From the NCBI RefSeq assembly GCF_030440535.1, contig NZ_CP047117.1:1612001-1676000 (forward strand): a stretch of DNA of 64,000 bases, in the 5' to 3' direction. Under the pieces are notes generated by a model. That model was not told the DNA's origin. It searched no databases and saw only the letters and a list, made by a program, of their open reading frames with translations. The translations under genes were made by a program, and so were the position numbers. Source of the stretch: Corynebacterium capitovis DSM 44611. Its GTDB lineage: Bacteria; Actinomycetota; Actinomycetes; Mycobacteriales; Mycobacteriaceae. Positions 35,230 to 44,704 of the stretch are shown piece by piece (within the stretch, counting starts at the first letter, position 1; each line of letters starts with the position of its first letter).

Positions 35230-36115
35230 GGCAACTATTGTGTCACTCATTGTGATTGAACCCGCCGATGTGATCCGCTTTTTCCGGGACAACGCCCGCG
35301 ACCTGCCGTGGCGCCGGCCCGGCACAACCCCGTGGGGCATCCTGCTGTCCGAAGTGATGAGCCACCAGACTCCCGTTGCCCGCGTCGCGCCCGTGTGGGA
35401 GGAATGGATCGGGAAGTGGCCGGACCCGGCGTCATTCGCCGCCGCCCCGACCGACGCGGTGCTGCGCGCTTGGGGGACGCTGGGGTACCCGCGCAGGGCG
35501 CTGCGACTTGTGGAGTGCGCGCGGGTGATCGTCGAGAAGCATGATGGCCGCGTGCCCTCGGAGGTGGATGATCTCCTCGCCCTGCCCGGTATCGGCGACT
35601 ACACCGCCAGGGCTGTGTCGTGCTTCGCGTTCGGGCGGAATGTGGCGGTGGTGGACACGAACGTGCGGCGGATCTACGCGCGCGCCGTCGACGGGCAGTT
35701 CCTCGCGCGGCCGCGCAAACGCGAGCTCGTCGACGTTGCCACGCTCCTCCCGCCCACCGACGGCCCGACGTTTTCCGCGGGTCTGATGGAACTCGGCGCG
35801 CTGGTGTGCGTCGCAACCTCCCCGCGCTGCGAGTCCTGCCCCCTCGAACGCAGCTGCGCCTGGGTCGCGGCGGGGCGGCCCGAACCGACCGCAGAGCAGC
35901 TCGCCGGCCGCCCCCGCCAGAAGTTTGCCGGCACCGATCGCCAGGTGCGGGGCAAGATCATGAAAGTGCTGCGTGACTCATCCGAACCCGTCTCCCCGCT
36001 TGTCATCAATGCGGTGTGGCCCGACGCCGCCCAGCTCTCGCGCGCGCTGTACTCGCTTCTCGACGACAACCTCGCCGCGCAGGACGAAAGCGGCTACTTC
36101 CACTTGCCGCGGTAG
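35228..36115 (+). CDS. mutY: A/G-specific adenine glycosylase
   Basis: Removes adenine mispaired with 8-oxoguanine. The 295-residue protein shows the catalytic Glu in LSEVMSHQTPVARV, the helix-hairpin-helix LPGIGDYTARAV, the catalytic Asp in VVDTNVRRIYA, and the Fe-S cluster Cys pattern CVATSPRCESCPLERSC. The C-terminal region is short, so the 8-oxoG recognition domain is reduced. The start is uncertain: GTGs at 35240 and 35252 are possible, and TATTGT ten bases before the latter could be its -10. Its last 22 bases overlap a small convergent gene. Confidence 0.93.
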   Translation: MATIVSLIVIEPADVIRFFRDNARDLPWRRPGTTPWGILLSEVMSHQTPVARVAPVWEEWIGKWPDPASFAAAPTDAVLRAWGTLGYPRRALRLVECARVIVEKHDGRVPSEVDDLLALPGIGDYTARAVSCFAFGRNVAVVDTNVRRIYARAVDGQFLARPRKRELVDVATLLPPTDGPTFSAGLMELGALVCVATSPRCESCPLERSCAWVAAGRPEPTAEQLAGRPRQKFAGTDRQVRGKIMKVLRDSSEPVSPLVINAVWPDAAQLSRALYSLLDDNLAAQDESGYFHLPR

Positions 36116-36270
36116 GTAAACCCACCGGGCAGGTTCATCCACACCCCGCCGCGGGAGTTCACGGTCACCGGACCCAGCTTGGTAGACATGGACGCGCCCG
36201 ACTTCGACACGTTGATCCACGAGTTTTTGCCGACCTTTTTCCGACTGCGAAACAAAAAGCCCATGGGCAT
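36094..36270 (-). CDS. DUF4236 family small protein
   Basis: A 58-codon gene, too short for usual ORF lists. The product contains GFLFRSRKK, WINVSKSGAS, GPVTVNSRGG and NLPGGFTYRGKWK. This is the compact basic, glycine-rich pattern of DUF4236 proteins (MGFRFRKR...INVSKSGVS...PGTGLSYR). Function unknown. Two in-frame ATGs (36270, 36264); GGAG ten bases before the first favours it, while family members usually begin at the second. It overlaps the mutY 3' end by 22 bases, convergently. Confidence 0.8.
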   Translation of the reverse strand: MPMGFLFRSRKKVGKNSWINVSKSGASMSTKLGPVTVNSRGGVWMNLPGGFTYRGKWK

Positions 36271-36372
36271 AGCGTAGACGCTCCGATACCGTGCTCGCCG
36301 GAGAGGTGATTAGGGGAAAACTATTGCGCGAAAACACTATTTGGTGCGGGTACATACATTAGAGTGCGCTGC

Positions 36373-37710
36373 ATGTCGGTTATGAAATACATCACTCACG
36401 CGGCGGTGTCTGTGGCAGCCGCCGCCACCTTTGTCGCTCCGGCCCCCGCCTCCGCGCAGAGTTCCGTAGATAGCCTGAGCAGCGGAATTGAACACGCCGC
36501 GACCACCCCCGCCGGAAGCCTGCTCGCGGGCTATGACCCCTTCTACGATGACCCGGTCCCCGACCTCGGCTCCCCCGGCACCCTGCTGCGCTCCCAGGCG
36601 GCACCTCACCTTTTGAACATCCTGGGCCCGGATTTCCCCGGTTACGCCGAACGGATCTTGTACACCTCTACGACGGTCACCGGCGATCCCGTCGCCACTT
36701 CCGGTTTCGTCATTCAACCGGCGACGCAGTGGGCGGGGCCCGGGCCAACTCCGACGGTTGTGTTCGCCCCCGGGACCCGCGGCTCCTCTGACGCGTGTGC
36801 ACCGTCGCGTGGACCGGGGTTTGCGGCGCAGGTTGGCCTGCCCGGCCCGGCCGCGGGCATCAATTACGAGCTGCACGCCTACGAAGCCGCGGCAGCGTTG
36901 GGCATGCGCGTCGTCGTCGTGGATTACATCGGGCTGGGTACCCCGGGAGCCCACACCTACGTCCTCCACGACGAGGAAGGCCACGCGGTCCTTGACGCCG
37001 CACGCGCAGTCGTTTCGGCCGGCGACCCTGTCGCCTTCTACGGCTACTCACAGGGCGGTGGCGCGTCGGCGGCAGCTGCGGAGCTGCAGCCAACCTACGC
37101 CCCGGAGCTCAACGTCAAGGGCACATTCGCAGGCGCCCCACCAGCGGACCTCCTGGCCACCATGACAGGCGTGGAGAACTCCTCGATCGTGGCGGTCCTC
37201 GGCTACGCCATCAACGGCTGGGCGGCGCGCTACCCGGAACTGGCACAAGTAGTCGACGAAAACGTCAACCCTCGCGGTCGCGAACTCGTGGCGGCCACCG
37301 CCAACTCGTGCATACCCGATGACGTCCTCCGCTGGGGCCTGACCAACACCGCATCACTGACGACATCGGGCCAATCCCTCTCCGACATCGTGTTCAGCCG
37401 CCCCGACATCGCCGCCTACTTCGAATCTCAGAAACTCGGCCGGCGCACCCCCACGTCCCCCATCATGGTCTCCACCGCGGGCAGCGACGACCTTGTTCCG
37501 AGCGAACAAGCAAGGCAGCTCGCCCGCGACTATTGCGCGGCGGGAGCAACCACGACGATGCTGGACGAGGGCTTGCCTGCCCTCACCCCCGGCATCAAGC
37601 TGGGGGGTAACCACGTCGCCGGAGTTCTCACAGAACTCGTTCCCTCCATGACGTGGGTCGTTGACCGCTTCAACGGCGTGCCCGCCGGATCGAACTGCGG
37701 CCAATTCTAA
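36373..37710 (+). CDS. Secreted lipase (LIP/PF03583 family)
   Basis: A 445-residue exported protein with a Sec signal peptide ending in ASA before QSSVDSL. The catalytic domain has the GYSQGGGASAAAA nucleophile elbow, an acidic region at SPIMVSTAGSDDLVP and the His in GGNHVAG. This matches the secretory triacylglycerol lipase family common in corynebacteria and other mycolic acid bacteria. Four Cys (DACAPSR, NSCIPDD, DYCAAG, SNCGQF) may form disulfides. Start could also be the ATG at 36382. Convergent with clpC, 6 bases apart. Confidence 0.88.
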   Translation: MSVMKYITHAAVSVAAAATFVAPAPASAQSSVDSLSSGIEHAATTPAGSLLAGYDPFYDDPVPDLGSPGTLLRSQAAPHLLNILGPDFPGYAERILYTSTTVTGDPVATSGFVIQPATQWAGPGPTPTVVFAPGTRGSSDACAPSRGPGFAAQVGLPGPAAGINYELHAYEAAAALGMRVVVVDYIGLGTPGAHTYVLHDEEGHAVLDAARAVVSAGDPVAFYGYSQGGGASAAAAELQPTYAPELNVKGTFAGAPPADLLATMTGVENSSIVAVLGYAINGWAARYPELAQVVDENVNPRGRELVAATANSCIPDDVLRWGLTNTASLTTSGQSLSDIVFSRPDIAAYFESQKLGRRTPTSPIMVSTAGSDDLVPSEQARQLARDYCAAGATTTMLDEGLPALTPGIKLGGNHVAGVLTELVPSMTWVVDRFNGVPAGSNCGQF

Positions 37711-37716
37711 CCCGGC

Positions 37717-40428
37717 TTAGACGGGCTGTCCTGCGGCCGCGGGCCCTTCGCTGTCCTCACCGGGCGATTGCTGCCGGGGCACGTCCGGGACGACCTGCGG
37801 CTCGGGCTGGATATCGCGGACTTCCCCCTCGCCGGCATCGGCATCGAAGGTGCCCGCGGGGATGGGCCGCGGCCGAGAGGCGAAGGTGAACGTTGCCTCC
37901 TCGGCGACCTTGCCGCGGCTCGTTCGAGCCGCCTCCACGTCACCATCCCAGTTCTCAACGTCGACCGAGACGATCTCCCCGGCACCGATCTCGCCAAACA
38001 GAATCTTCTCGGACAAGACGTCCTCGATCTCGCGCTGAATCGTGCGACGCAGCGGGCGAGCGCCCAGGACCGGGTCGAAACCGCGCAGTGCGAGCAGGTT
38101 CTTCGCCTTGTCGCTCAGCTCGATGCCCATGTCTTGTGCCGCGAGGTTCTTGTCCACGCGACCGATCATGAGGTTGACCATCTCCACGATCTCGTCCTGC
38201 GTGAGCTGGCGGAAGACGACGATCTCGTCGATGCGGTTGAGGAACTCGGGCCGGAAGTGCTTCTTCAGCTCGTCTTGAACCTTGTTCTTCATCCGCGCGT
38301 ACTGGGCATCAGCGTCGGTGGCGGTGCTACCCGAGAAGCCGAGGCCAACGGCCTTCGAGATGTCACCGGTGCCGAGGTTCGACGTGAAGATCAGCACCGT
38401 GTTCTTGAAGTCCACCACACGGCCCTGCCCGTCGGTGACGTGCCCTTCTTCCAGCACCTGGAGCAGGGTGTTGTAGATCTCCTTGTGCGCTTTCTCGATC
38501 TCGTCGAAAAGGACGACCGAGAACGGCTTGCGGCGCACCTTCTCCGTGAGCTGACCGCCCTCCTCGTAACCGACGTACCCGGGAGGGGCACCAAAGAGTC
38601 GCGACGCCGTGAAGCGGTCGTGGAACTCACCCATGTCGACCTGGATCAGGGAGTCTTCATCGCCAAAGAGGAACTCCGCCAGCGCCTTCGACAGCTCGGT
38701 CTTACCGACGCCCGAGGGGCCCGCGAAGATGAAGGAACCGGAGGGTCGCTTCGGGTCCTTCAGGCCAGCGCGGGTGCGCCGGATCGAACGCGACACCGCG
38801 CGGACGGCCTCGTCCTGGCCGATGATGCGCTTGTGCAGCTCGTCTTCCATGTTGAGCAGGCGGGAAGACTCGGACTCGGTGAGCTTGAACACCGGAATGC
38901 CGGTCCAGTTGGCCAGCACTTCCGCGATCTGCTCTTCGCCCACCTCGGAGATCTCCTCGAGGTCACCGGAGCGCCACTTCTGCTCCTTCTCCGCGCGTTC
39001 CTCGCCCAGCTTGCGCTCGGTATCCCGCAGGCCCGCCGCCTTCTCGAAGTCCTGCGCGTCGATGGCTGCTTCCTTCTCGCGGCGAACTTCAGCGATGCGC
39101 TCATCGACCTCGCGCAGGCCCGCCGGGGCGGTCATGCGCTTGATCCGCATACGGGCGCCGGCTTCGTCGAGAAGATCGACGGCCTTGTCCGGCAGGAAAC
39201 GGTCATTGATGTAGCGGTCCGACAGGTTCGCCGCGGCGACGAGCGCGCTATCGGTGTAGGACACGCGGTGGTGCGCCTCGTAACGGTCGCGCAGGCCCTT
39301 GAGGATGGTGATGGTGTCCTCGACCGAGGGCTCGTCGACCTGAACCGGCTGGAAACGTCGCTCTAAAGCGGCGTCCTTTTCGATGTGCTTGCGGTATTCG
39401 TCAAGCGTCGTCGCGCCGATGGTCTGCAGCTCGCCGCGGGCCAGCTTCGGCTTGAGTAGCGAAGCGGCGTCGATCGCGCCTTCCGCGGCACCCGCCCCAA
39501 CGAGGGTGTGAATCTCGTCGATGAACAGGATGATGTCGCCGCGCTGGTTGATCTCCTTGAGCACCTTCTTCAGGCGCTCCTCGAAGTCACCGCGGTAGCG
39601 CGAACCTGCCACGAGGGAACCCAGATCCAGCGAGTAGACCTGCTTATCCTTCAGCGTCTCCGGGACCTTGCCGTTGGCAATGTCGAGAGCCAAGCCCTCC
39701 ACGACCGCGGTCTTGCCCACGCCGGGCTCACCGATGAGAACCGGGTTGTTCTTGGTCCGGCGCGACAGAACCTGCATGACGCGCTCGATTTCCTTCTCCC
39801 GGCCCACCACCGGGTCGAGTTTGCCTTCGCGCGCGGCCTGGGTCAGGTTCCGACCGAACTGGTCAAGCACCAGCGAGTTAGAGCGCTCACCCTGCTGCCC
39901 GCCGCGGGAGCCACCGCCAATCGGGCCGGCTCCGGCGCCGGCAAAGCCGCCACCCTGCTGGGGGGCCTCCGGGTTTTGTTCGTCGCCGCCCTCGTATCCC
40001 GAGAGGAGCTGGATAACCTGCTGGCGCACGCGCGGCAGATCCGCACCCAGCTTGATCAGCACCTGGGCGGCGACACCGTCACCCTCGCGGATCAGACCGA
40101 GCAGGAGGAACTCGGTGCCAATGTACTTGTGGCCCATCTGCAGGCCCTCGCGCAACGAAAGCTCAAGGACCTTCTTCGCGCGCGGGGTGAACGGGATGTG
40201 ACCGGTCACGGGCTGGCTGCCGTGGCCGATAATCTCCTCGACTTCGCGGCGCACGTCGTCCAGGTTGATCCCCATCGACTCGAGGGCCTTGGCTGCAACG
40301 CCCTCGCCTTCCTTAATCAGGCCGAGCAAGATGTGCTCCGTGCCCATGTAGTTGTGATTAAGCGCGCGCGCTTCTTCCTGCGCCAGGACGATGACGCGAC
40401 GAGCCCGGTCAGTAAACCGCTCGAACAT
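37717..40428 (-). CDS. clpC: ATP-dependent Clp protease ATP-binding subunit ClpC
   Basis: A 903-residue Hsp100 unfoldase. Two Clp-N repeats (1-150) are followed by AAA1 (Walker [14 protein letters not shown]; Walker B ILFIDEIH), a UVR/middle domain ([14 protein letters not shown]), and AAA2 ([25 protein letters not shown]). The ClpP-binding loop (VGLGF, near residue 695) is present, so it should feed ClpP. The C-terminal tail (about 60 residues) is Pro/Glu-rich and variable. Monocistronic: upstream gene is convergent-distant and downstream lipase is opposite. Confidence 0.97.
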   Translation of the reverse strand: MFERFTDRARRVIVLAQEEARALNHNYMGTEHILLGLIKEGEGVAAKALESMGINLDDVRREVEEIIGHGSQPVTGHIPFTPRAKKVLELSLREGLQMGHKYIGTEFLLLGLIREGDGVAAQVLIKLGADLPRVRQQVIQLLSGYEGGDEQNPEAPQQGGGFAGAGAGPIGGGSRGGQQGERSNSLVLDQFGRNLTQAAREGKLDPVVGREKEIERVMQVLSRRTKNNPVLIGEPGVGKTAVVEGLALDIANGKVPETLKDKQVYSLDLGSLVAGSRYRGDFEERLKKVLKEINQRGDIILFIDEIHTLVGAGAAEGAIDAASLLKPKLARGELQTIGATTLDEYRKHIEKDAALERRFQPVQVDEPSVEDTITILKGLRDRYEAHHRVSYTDSALVAAANLSDRYINDRFLPDKAVDLLDEAGARMRIKRMTAPAGLREVDERIAEVRREKEAAIDAQDFEKAAGLRDTERKLGEERAEKEQKWRSGDLEEISEVGEEQIAEVLANWTGIPVFKLTESESSRLLNMEDELHKRIIGQDEAVRAVSRSIRRTRAGLKDPKRPSGSFIFAGPSGVGKTELSKALAEFLFGDEDSLIQVDMGEFHDRFTASRLFGAPPGYVGYEEGGQLTEKVRRKPFSVVLFDEIEKAHKEIYNTLLQVLEEGHVTDGQGRVVDFKNTVLIFTSNLGTGDISKAVGLGFSGSTATDADAQYARMKNKVQDELKKHFRPEFLNRIDEIVVFRQLTQDEIVEMVNLMIGRVDKNLAAQDMGIELSDKAKNLLALRGFDPVLGARPLRRTIQREIEDVLSEKILFGEIGAGEIVSVDVENWDGDVEAARTSRGKVAEEATFTFASRPRPIPAGTFDADAGEGEVRDIQPEPQVVPDVPRQQSPGEDSEGPAAAGQPV

Positions 40429-40474
40429 GTGGTTGCCCTTCTCTCACGTTCGCTAAAAAGTTTCCAACCACCAT

Positions 40475-40499
40475 AACGCGCGGGCCCGACGTGGCTTCC
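40475..40499 (-). promoter_or_regulatory. Candidate SigH-type promoter of clpC
   Basis: On the minus strand, GGAA (40499-40496) and GTT (40477-40475) are separated by 18 bases, the pattern of SigH (-35 GGAA, -10 GTT) promoters. clpC is known to be SigH- and ClgR-dependent in C. glutamicum. A TATGGT overlapping the -10 could serve the housekeeping sigma factor. It lies about 47 bases before the clpC ATG. Confidence 0.4.
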
Positions 40500-40541
40500 A
40501 CGCTTTTCAAACGACGCGGCAAAAATGCGGTGTTTGAGCAG

Positions 40542-41729
40542 CTAGGAGGGCGTGTTCACCCTTAGCGAACGGCCCCTTTCACGCGTGCCCCTAAAGGCCC
40601 ACCAGCCGGCGTAGGCGATAAGGAACACCGTTAGGTAGAACAAGTCATTGCCCACGATCTGTTGCCACCCGTTCCAGTGATCCGTCGGACTGTGGTGCGG
40701 GGGCACCCACCAGTGACCACAAGCCATCAAGATCACCCAGGTCACCCCGGCGATCACCCAGCGCCGCAGCGCGGTGAGCACGACGGCTGCCAAGCTGAGC
40801 CAGACGAAATGGTGCGACCACGATACCGGGGAGCACAGCAGCGCGGCGGAGGACGCCAGAAGGACCAACACCACGTCGTTATCCGTGCGCCGCGCAACGC
40901 GCTCCATCACCACCCACAGCACGGCGATGATCACTACGACGCCGGCGATCCACAGGGCGTGGGGGGCGTCGGGAAGAACGCGCAACAGGAACGCCTGAAG
41001 CGACTGGTTGGCGGCGTAGCTCAGGTTGCCAATCCGGCCGGAGTCCGACAGCGTTGAGGTCCAGTACTCGCGGGAATCGCGGGGCAGGATCACGAACGCG
41101 AGCAGACCGCAGAGGACAAAGGAGGCCAGCGCAGTAAACATGGCCCGGAACTTCCGGCGCACAAAGAACACGGCGAGGAACACCGCCGGCGTGAGCTTGA
41201 TGGCCATGGCCACCCCGACTAGGCTTCCGGCCCACCGCGGGCGCGCGGCGAGGACGAAGACGTCAACGATGACGAGGGCAGCGAGAAAAACGTTGACCTG
41301 CCCGAAACCGAGGTTTTGGTAGATAGGCTCGGTGAGCAGCAACGCGGCCGTGGCCCACACGCTCCACGTCATGACGTCGTCGCCGGGAATGATGCGGCGC
41401 AGGAGAAGGTAGGTGCACAGCCACGCCGCGGCGACGCTGGCGACAATGACCAGGGTGGAAGCCACCGTGAGCGGGACCAGCGCAAACACGGCAAAGACGA
41501 GCGCGGCGAACGGCGGGTAGGTGAAGGGAAGGGTAGTCCCGAAGCGTAAGGCGAAACTACCTTGATACAGTGGCGCGCCCGACAGGACAGCCCGGCCGCC
41601 CTCGCGGTAGACATCCGTGTCGATGTGGTAGCTCGGCACGAGGTGCTGGGGCAGAGAGCCCACATCGAAAAGGTGCCAGCACGTCATGAGCGCAATGACG
41701 ATGCAGGGAATCACTCGCAGTCGGTTCAC
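40542..41729 (-). CDS. GT87/DUF2029 family polyprenol-phosphate mannosyltransferase candidate
   Basis: A 395-residue polytopic protein with about ten hydrophobic segments. The first extracytoplasmic loop has HIDTDVYREGG, matching the D-x-DVYR-x-G pattern of GT-C mannosyltransferases of the PimE/DUF2029 type, which use polyprenyl-phosphomannose to build lipoglycans. SPVSWSHHFVW near the C-terminus is also typical. The acceptor cannot be named. The GTG at 41727-41729 is chosen because GGAGAGG lies five bases upstream; longer in-frame extensions have no site. Confidence 0.78.
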   Translation of the reverse strand: MNRLRVIPCIVIALMTCWHLFDVGSLPQHLVPSYHIDTDVYREGGRAVLSGAPLYQGSFALRFGTTLPFTYPPFAALVFAVFALVPLTVASTLVIVASVAAAWLCTYLLLRRIIPGDDVMTWSVWATAALLLTEPIYQNLGFGQVNVFLAALVIVDVFVLAARPRWAGSLVGVAMAIKLTPAVFLAVFFVRRKFRAMFTALASFVLCGLLAFVILPRDSREYWTSTLSDSGRIGNLSYAANQSLQAFLLRVLPDAPHALWIAGVVVIIAVLWVVMERVARRTDNDVVLVLLASSAALLCSPVSWSHHFVWLSLAAVVLTALRRWVIAGVTWVILMACGHWWVPPHHSPTDHWNGWQQIVGNDLFYLTVFLIAYAGWWAFRGTRERGRSLRVNTPS

Positions 41730-41805
41730 CGGGGCCTCTCCGTCCGTCGTCCGCTCCGGGTCGTTGTCAGAGCGGGGGCACGCTAACCTTACCCCTCCCG
41801 CTTTT

Positions 41806-42138
41806 TCAGGGGAAAAGAAAGTAAATCGAGGCGTGAGAGGCGCAGCCGGGGTTGAAACCGTGCCCGCAGCGGGGGCACGCCGCGCCGTTGGCTGCACTGT
41901 GGGAGGTGCCGTACTCGAGGCCCGTCATGACCGCACCGCAGGCCCCGCACATGACGCAGAGGTCAGCTGAGGCAGCTCGCCCGAAAGCGTGGTCCGCCAG
42001 CTGCTCGTGGCACAGGTGGCACGCGTAGAACTTTCCGCAGGTCGCGCAGCGGTTCGCCACGACGTCGACAGGCGAATGCCAGTGCACGCAGCGGCCCTGC
42101 GGGTCCACGTCAATGCCGTGCACTGGTGGGTGCGTCAC
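41806..42138 (-). CDS. CHY zinc finger protein
   Basis: A 110-residue Cys/His-rich protein: CVHWHSPVDVVANRC, CGKFYACHLCHEQ, CVMCGACG and CPRCGHGFNPGC. The order of pairs matches the CHY-type zinc finger (PF05495) known in small bacterial and fungal proteins. Zinc binding is well supported; the role is not. It lies just 3 bases after the end of ptsI in the same direction. Confidence 0.85.
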   Translation of the reverse strand: MTHPPVHGIDVDPQGRCVHWHSPVDVVANRCATCGKFYACHLCHEQLADHAFGRAASADLCVMCGACGAVMTGLEYGTSHSAANGAACPRCGHGFNPGCASHASIYFLFP

Positions 42139-42141
42139 GGC

Positions 42142-43833
42142 TCAGAGAAGGTCGCGCAGAACCGGATCGGCCAGCTTCAACGCCGCGGCGCGGGCTTCCT
42201 CGGCGGACCAGGCATCGACGGCGTAGTTGGCCATCTGACGGCAGGTGTCGCGGTCGTGCATCCGCAATGCCGCGCGAACAGCGTTCACCTTGGTGGGCGC
42301 CATGGAGAGGGAGGCGACGCCGAGGCCGACAAGGACGAGGGCCATGAGCGGGTCGCCGCCCGCCTCACCGCACACTCCGATGGGTTTGCCGGTGGCCTCG
42401 CCGCCGCGGCAGGTCTCCCGGATCATCGACAATACGGCGGGCTGCCACGGCGAGAGCAAACCGGCCAGCTCTCCTTGGAGGCGGTCGGCGGCCATGGTGT
42501 ACTGCGACAGGTCATTCGTGCCGATGGAGGCGAAGTCCACCACGCTGAGAACTTGGGTGGAGCGCAGCGCCGCGGCCGGTGTTTCCACCATCACACCGAC
42601 CTGTGGCAAGCCGTGGGCGCGGGCTCGCTCGGCGAACCAGCGCGCCTCGTCCACGGTGGCGACCATCGGCGCCATGACCCACAGGTTAGAACCCTCCACG
42701 GCGGCGCGGGCGTTGGCCAGGGCGGTCAGCTGGCCGTCGAGAAGATCCTCGCGCTGCTGCGAAAGGCGCAGGCCGCGGCGGCCGAGCGCTGGGTTCTCCT
42801 CCGGGCCGAGGTTGGCAAAGGACAGTGGCTTATCGGCGCCGGCGTCGAGGGTGCGCGCGACGACGCGGCGGGTGCCGAAGGACCGCAGGACCTGCGTGTA
42901 CGTCTCCGTCTGCTCCTCGATGCTCGGGGCCGCGTCACGGTCGAGGAAGAGGAACTCGGTGCGGAACAGCCCCGAGCCCTCGAGGTCGAAAGCGGCCGCC
43001 TTCGCGGCGTCCTCGGCGGTGCCGATGTTGGCCAGCAGCTTCACCTTGTACCCGTCACGGGTCGCACCCTCACCGGAGGAGCCTGCCAGCGCGGCGGCCC
43101 GGCGGCGGGAACGCTCGTTGAGCTCGGTGACGTCGGCCTCGCTCGGCGCGACAATGACCTCCCCAACACCACCGTCGAGGGCGAGCGTGGGGGCGTCGAC
43201 AACAGCGGCTGCAATGCCCTTGACCTGCACCGCGGCGGGGATGCCCAGCTGCGCGGCGAGGATCGCGGTGTGGGACGTCGCGCCCCCGGCCTCGGTCACC
43301 ACGCCGAGCACGCGCTGCGGGTCAAGGGTGGCGGTTTCGGCGGGGGCGAGGTCCTGGGCGACGAGGATCGAGGGCTCGTCGAAGTCGGGCACCCCCGGCT
43401 CGGGCAGACCGCGCACGCGGGCGGTCGCGCGGTCCCGGATGTCGTAGAGGTCGGTCACGCGATCAGCCATGTACCCGCCGAGTTTGCGCAGTTTGGCGGC
43501 GTAGACCTCCACGGCGTCGTGGATCGCCTTAGTGACGCCGGCACCCTTCTTCAACTCCCGGTCAACACCCTTGATCAACCCGCGGTCCTTCGCCAGCGTC
43601 GCCGTCGCAACCAGCACGGCGCGCGAGGTTTCGGAGTTCGCGTGGGCCGCGCGCGCCGTAAGCCCCTCCGACACTGCCGCTAACGCTTCGCGGACGCGCT
43701 GCCCGTCGGCCTCCGGGTCGACGGATGCGGGTTCGTGCTCGTCGATGCCGACGGCGGGGGTGACCACGGCAACCGGCCCGTGAGCCGTTCCAGCGGAGAC
43801 GCCGATGCCGTAGAGGACAAGACGGTCAGTCAT
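42142..43833 (-). CDS. ptsI: Phosphoenolpyruvate-protein phosphotransferase (PTS enzyme I)
   Basis: Transfers phosphate from PEP to HPr. The 563-residue protein has the phosphohistidine motif GGATSHTAILA, the PEP-binding loop GLFRTEFLFLDRD and the C-terminal GTNDLSQYTMA and GVCGEAGGDP. I start at the ATG at 43831-43833, which has AAGGA six bases upstream; another ATG immediately precedes it. Its start overlaps the antiterminator stop by eight bases, so translation is coupled. HPr (ptsH) is not in the window. Confidence 0.96.
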   Translation of the reverse strand: MTDRLVLYGIGVSAGTAHGPVAVVTPAVGIDEHEPASVDPEADGQRVREALAAVSEGLTARAAHANSETSRAVLVATATLAKDRGLIKGVDRELKKGAGVTKAIHDAVEVYAAKLRKLGGYMADRVTDLYDIRDRATARVRGLPEPGVPDFDEPSILVAQDLAPAETATLDPQRVLGVVTEAGGATSHTAILAAQLGIPAAVQVKGIAAAVVDAPTLALDGGVGEVIVAPSEADVTELNERSRRRAAALAGSSGEGATRDGYKVKLLANIGTAEDAAKAAAFDLEGSGLFRTEFLFLDRDAAPSIEEQTETYTQVLRSFGTRRVVARTLDAGADKPLSFANLGPEENPALGRRGLRLSQQREDLLDGQLTALANARAAVEGSNLWVMAPMVATVDEARWFAERARAHGLPQVGVMVETPAAALRSTQVLSVVDFASIGTNDLSQYTMAADRLQGELAGLLSPWQPAVLSMIRETCRGGEATGKPIGVCGEAGGDPLMALVLVGLGVASLSMAPTKVNAVRAALRMHDRDTCRQMANYAVDAWSAEEARAAALKLADPVLRDLL

Positions 43834-44677
43834 CATGGTTCCTTTCGGTCTCCCCCAGCCTGACGATGTGGAGGCCAAGGTAGGCAATTTCATCTGTTGT
43901 TAATTCAGAGTCGAAGCGAAGTTCTACTACCGACGCTACCTTCCGCGCGCACAACATTTCACGGGGATACTCGGCAAGCAGCTGCTTGGCCAATACAGAA
44001 CGGTCGTGGTTGAGTTGCTCGCCGCGGCTCAAGCGGACGAAAAGGTAGCGGACGTGCGTGATGAAGCGGGCCACGCTTATCGACGACGAATCAAGCGCCA
44101 CCCCCAGCTCCGCGGCCACGATGTCGATCATCTGTTGAATCACCCCCGTCATGCGGTAGGTGTAGCTCAGGTCCCCGCCCGCGAAGCCCGCGTTGACGAT
44201 GTGCATGGCCAGCGCCACTGCTTCCGTCTGCGGGAGCGGGTCCTTGAGGGTCTTGTTGAGCTCGGCGAGGAGCTTCTCCCCCAGCGCGTATTCATCCGGG
44301 TAAAGGGTGAGCACCTCTGCCCGCAGCGGATATTCCAGCACTTTTCCCTCGCGTGCGCGCTGCGCGGCCAAGGTGACGTGGTCCGCGATGGCGGCGATGA
44401 ACGACAGCCGCTGCCTGATTGTGGCCGGCGCGCCAACGGCGTCGAGAGCCTCGGCGACAGCGAGGACGTTCTCGGCGGGAAGCCCGGCGATCATCTGGGC
44501 GGAATGGTCGGGGTCGCGCCCCTCCGTGGGGCGGAACACGCGCTGCACCTTCGCGGCATCGACCTCGTCGCCCTGCCGGGCCTGGAAACCGATCCCGCGC
44601 CCGGTGACAACAACCTCCCCGCCCTCGCCGTCACGGGCGAGAACGACGTTGTTGTTGAACACGCGCAGGATCTGCAT
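43826..44677 (-). CDS. BglG/LicT-family transcription antiterminator
   Basis: A 283-residue protein with an N-terminal RNA-binding CAT domain (MQILRVFNNNVVLARD... GRGIGFQA, residues 1-56) and two PRD domains with regulatory histidines (YPLRAEV...; MHIVNAGF; LGLHIVRLG). Such proteins bind a RAT hairpin in the leader and stop an overlapping terminator from forming, and are switched by PTS phosphorylation. It sits between the EIIBCA gene and ptsI; the matching RAT and terminator are at 46820-46895. Start at the ATG at 44677 without a strong site. Confidence 0.95.
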   Translation of the reverse strand: MQILRVFNNNVVLARDGEGGEVVVTGRGIGFQARQGDEVDAAKVQRVFRPTEGRDPDHSAQMIAGLPAENVLAVAEALDAVGAPATIRQRLSFIAAIADHVTLAAQRAREGKVLEYPLRAEVLTLYPDEYALGEKLLAELNKTLKDPLPQTEAVALAMHIVNAGFAGGDLSYTYRMTGVIQQMIDIVAAELGVALDSSSISVARFITHVRYLFVRLSRGEQLNHDRSVLAKQLLAEYPREMLCARKVASVVELRFDSELTTDEIAYLGLHIVRLGETERNHDD

Positions 44678-44704
44678 CACACCGGGTGAGTCTACGTGCT
44701 CGGG

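Noticed and set aside
35978..36355. 125-codon minus-strand frame after mutY
   Set aside because: It is in a different frame from the DUF4236 gene found there and has no domain; the shorter frame has the family match.
37768..39366. Long open frame of 532 codons antisense to clpC
   Set aside because: It lies wholly within a certain gene, has Val/Asp/Leu/Arg/Ala/His-biased composition typical of complementary frames in GC-rich DNA, and shows no domain or ribosome site.
41989..43683. 564-codon open frame antisense to ptsI
   Set aside because: Same reason; mirrors ptsI codon structure and has no recognisable motif.
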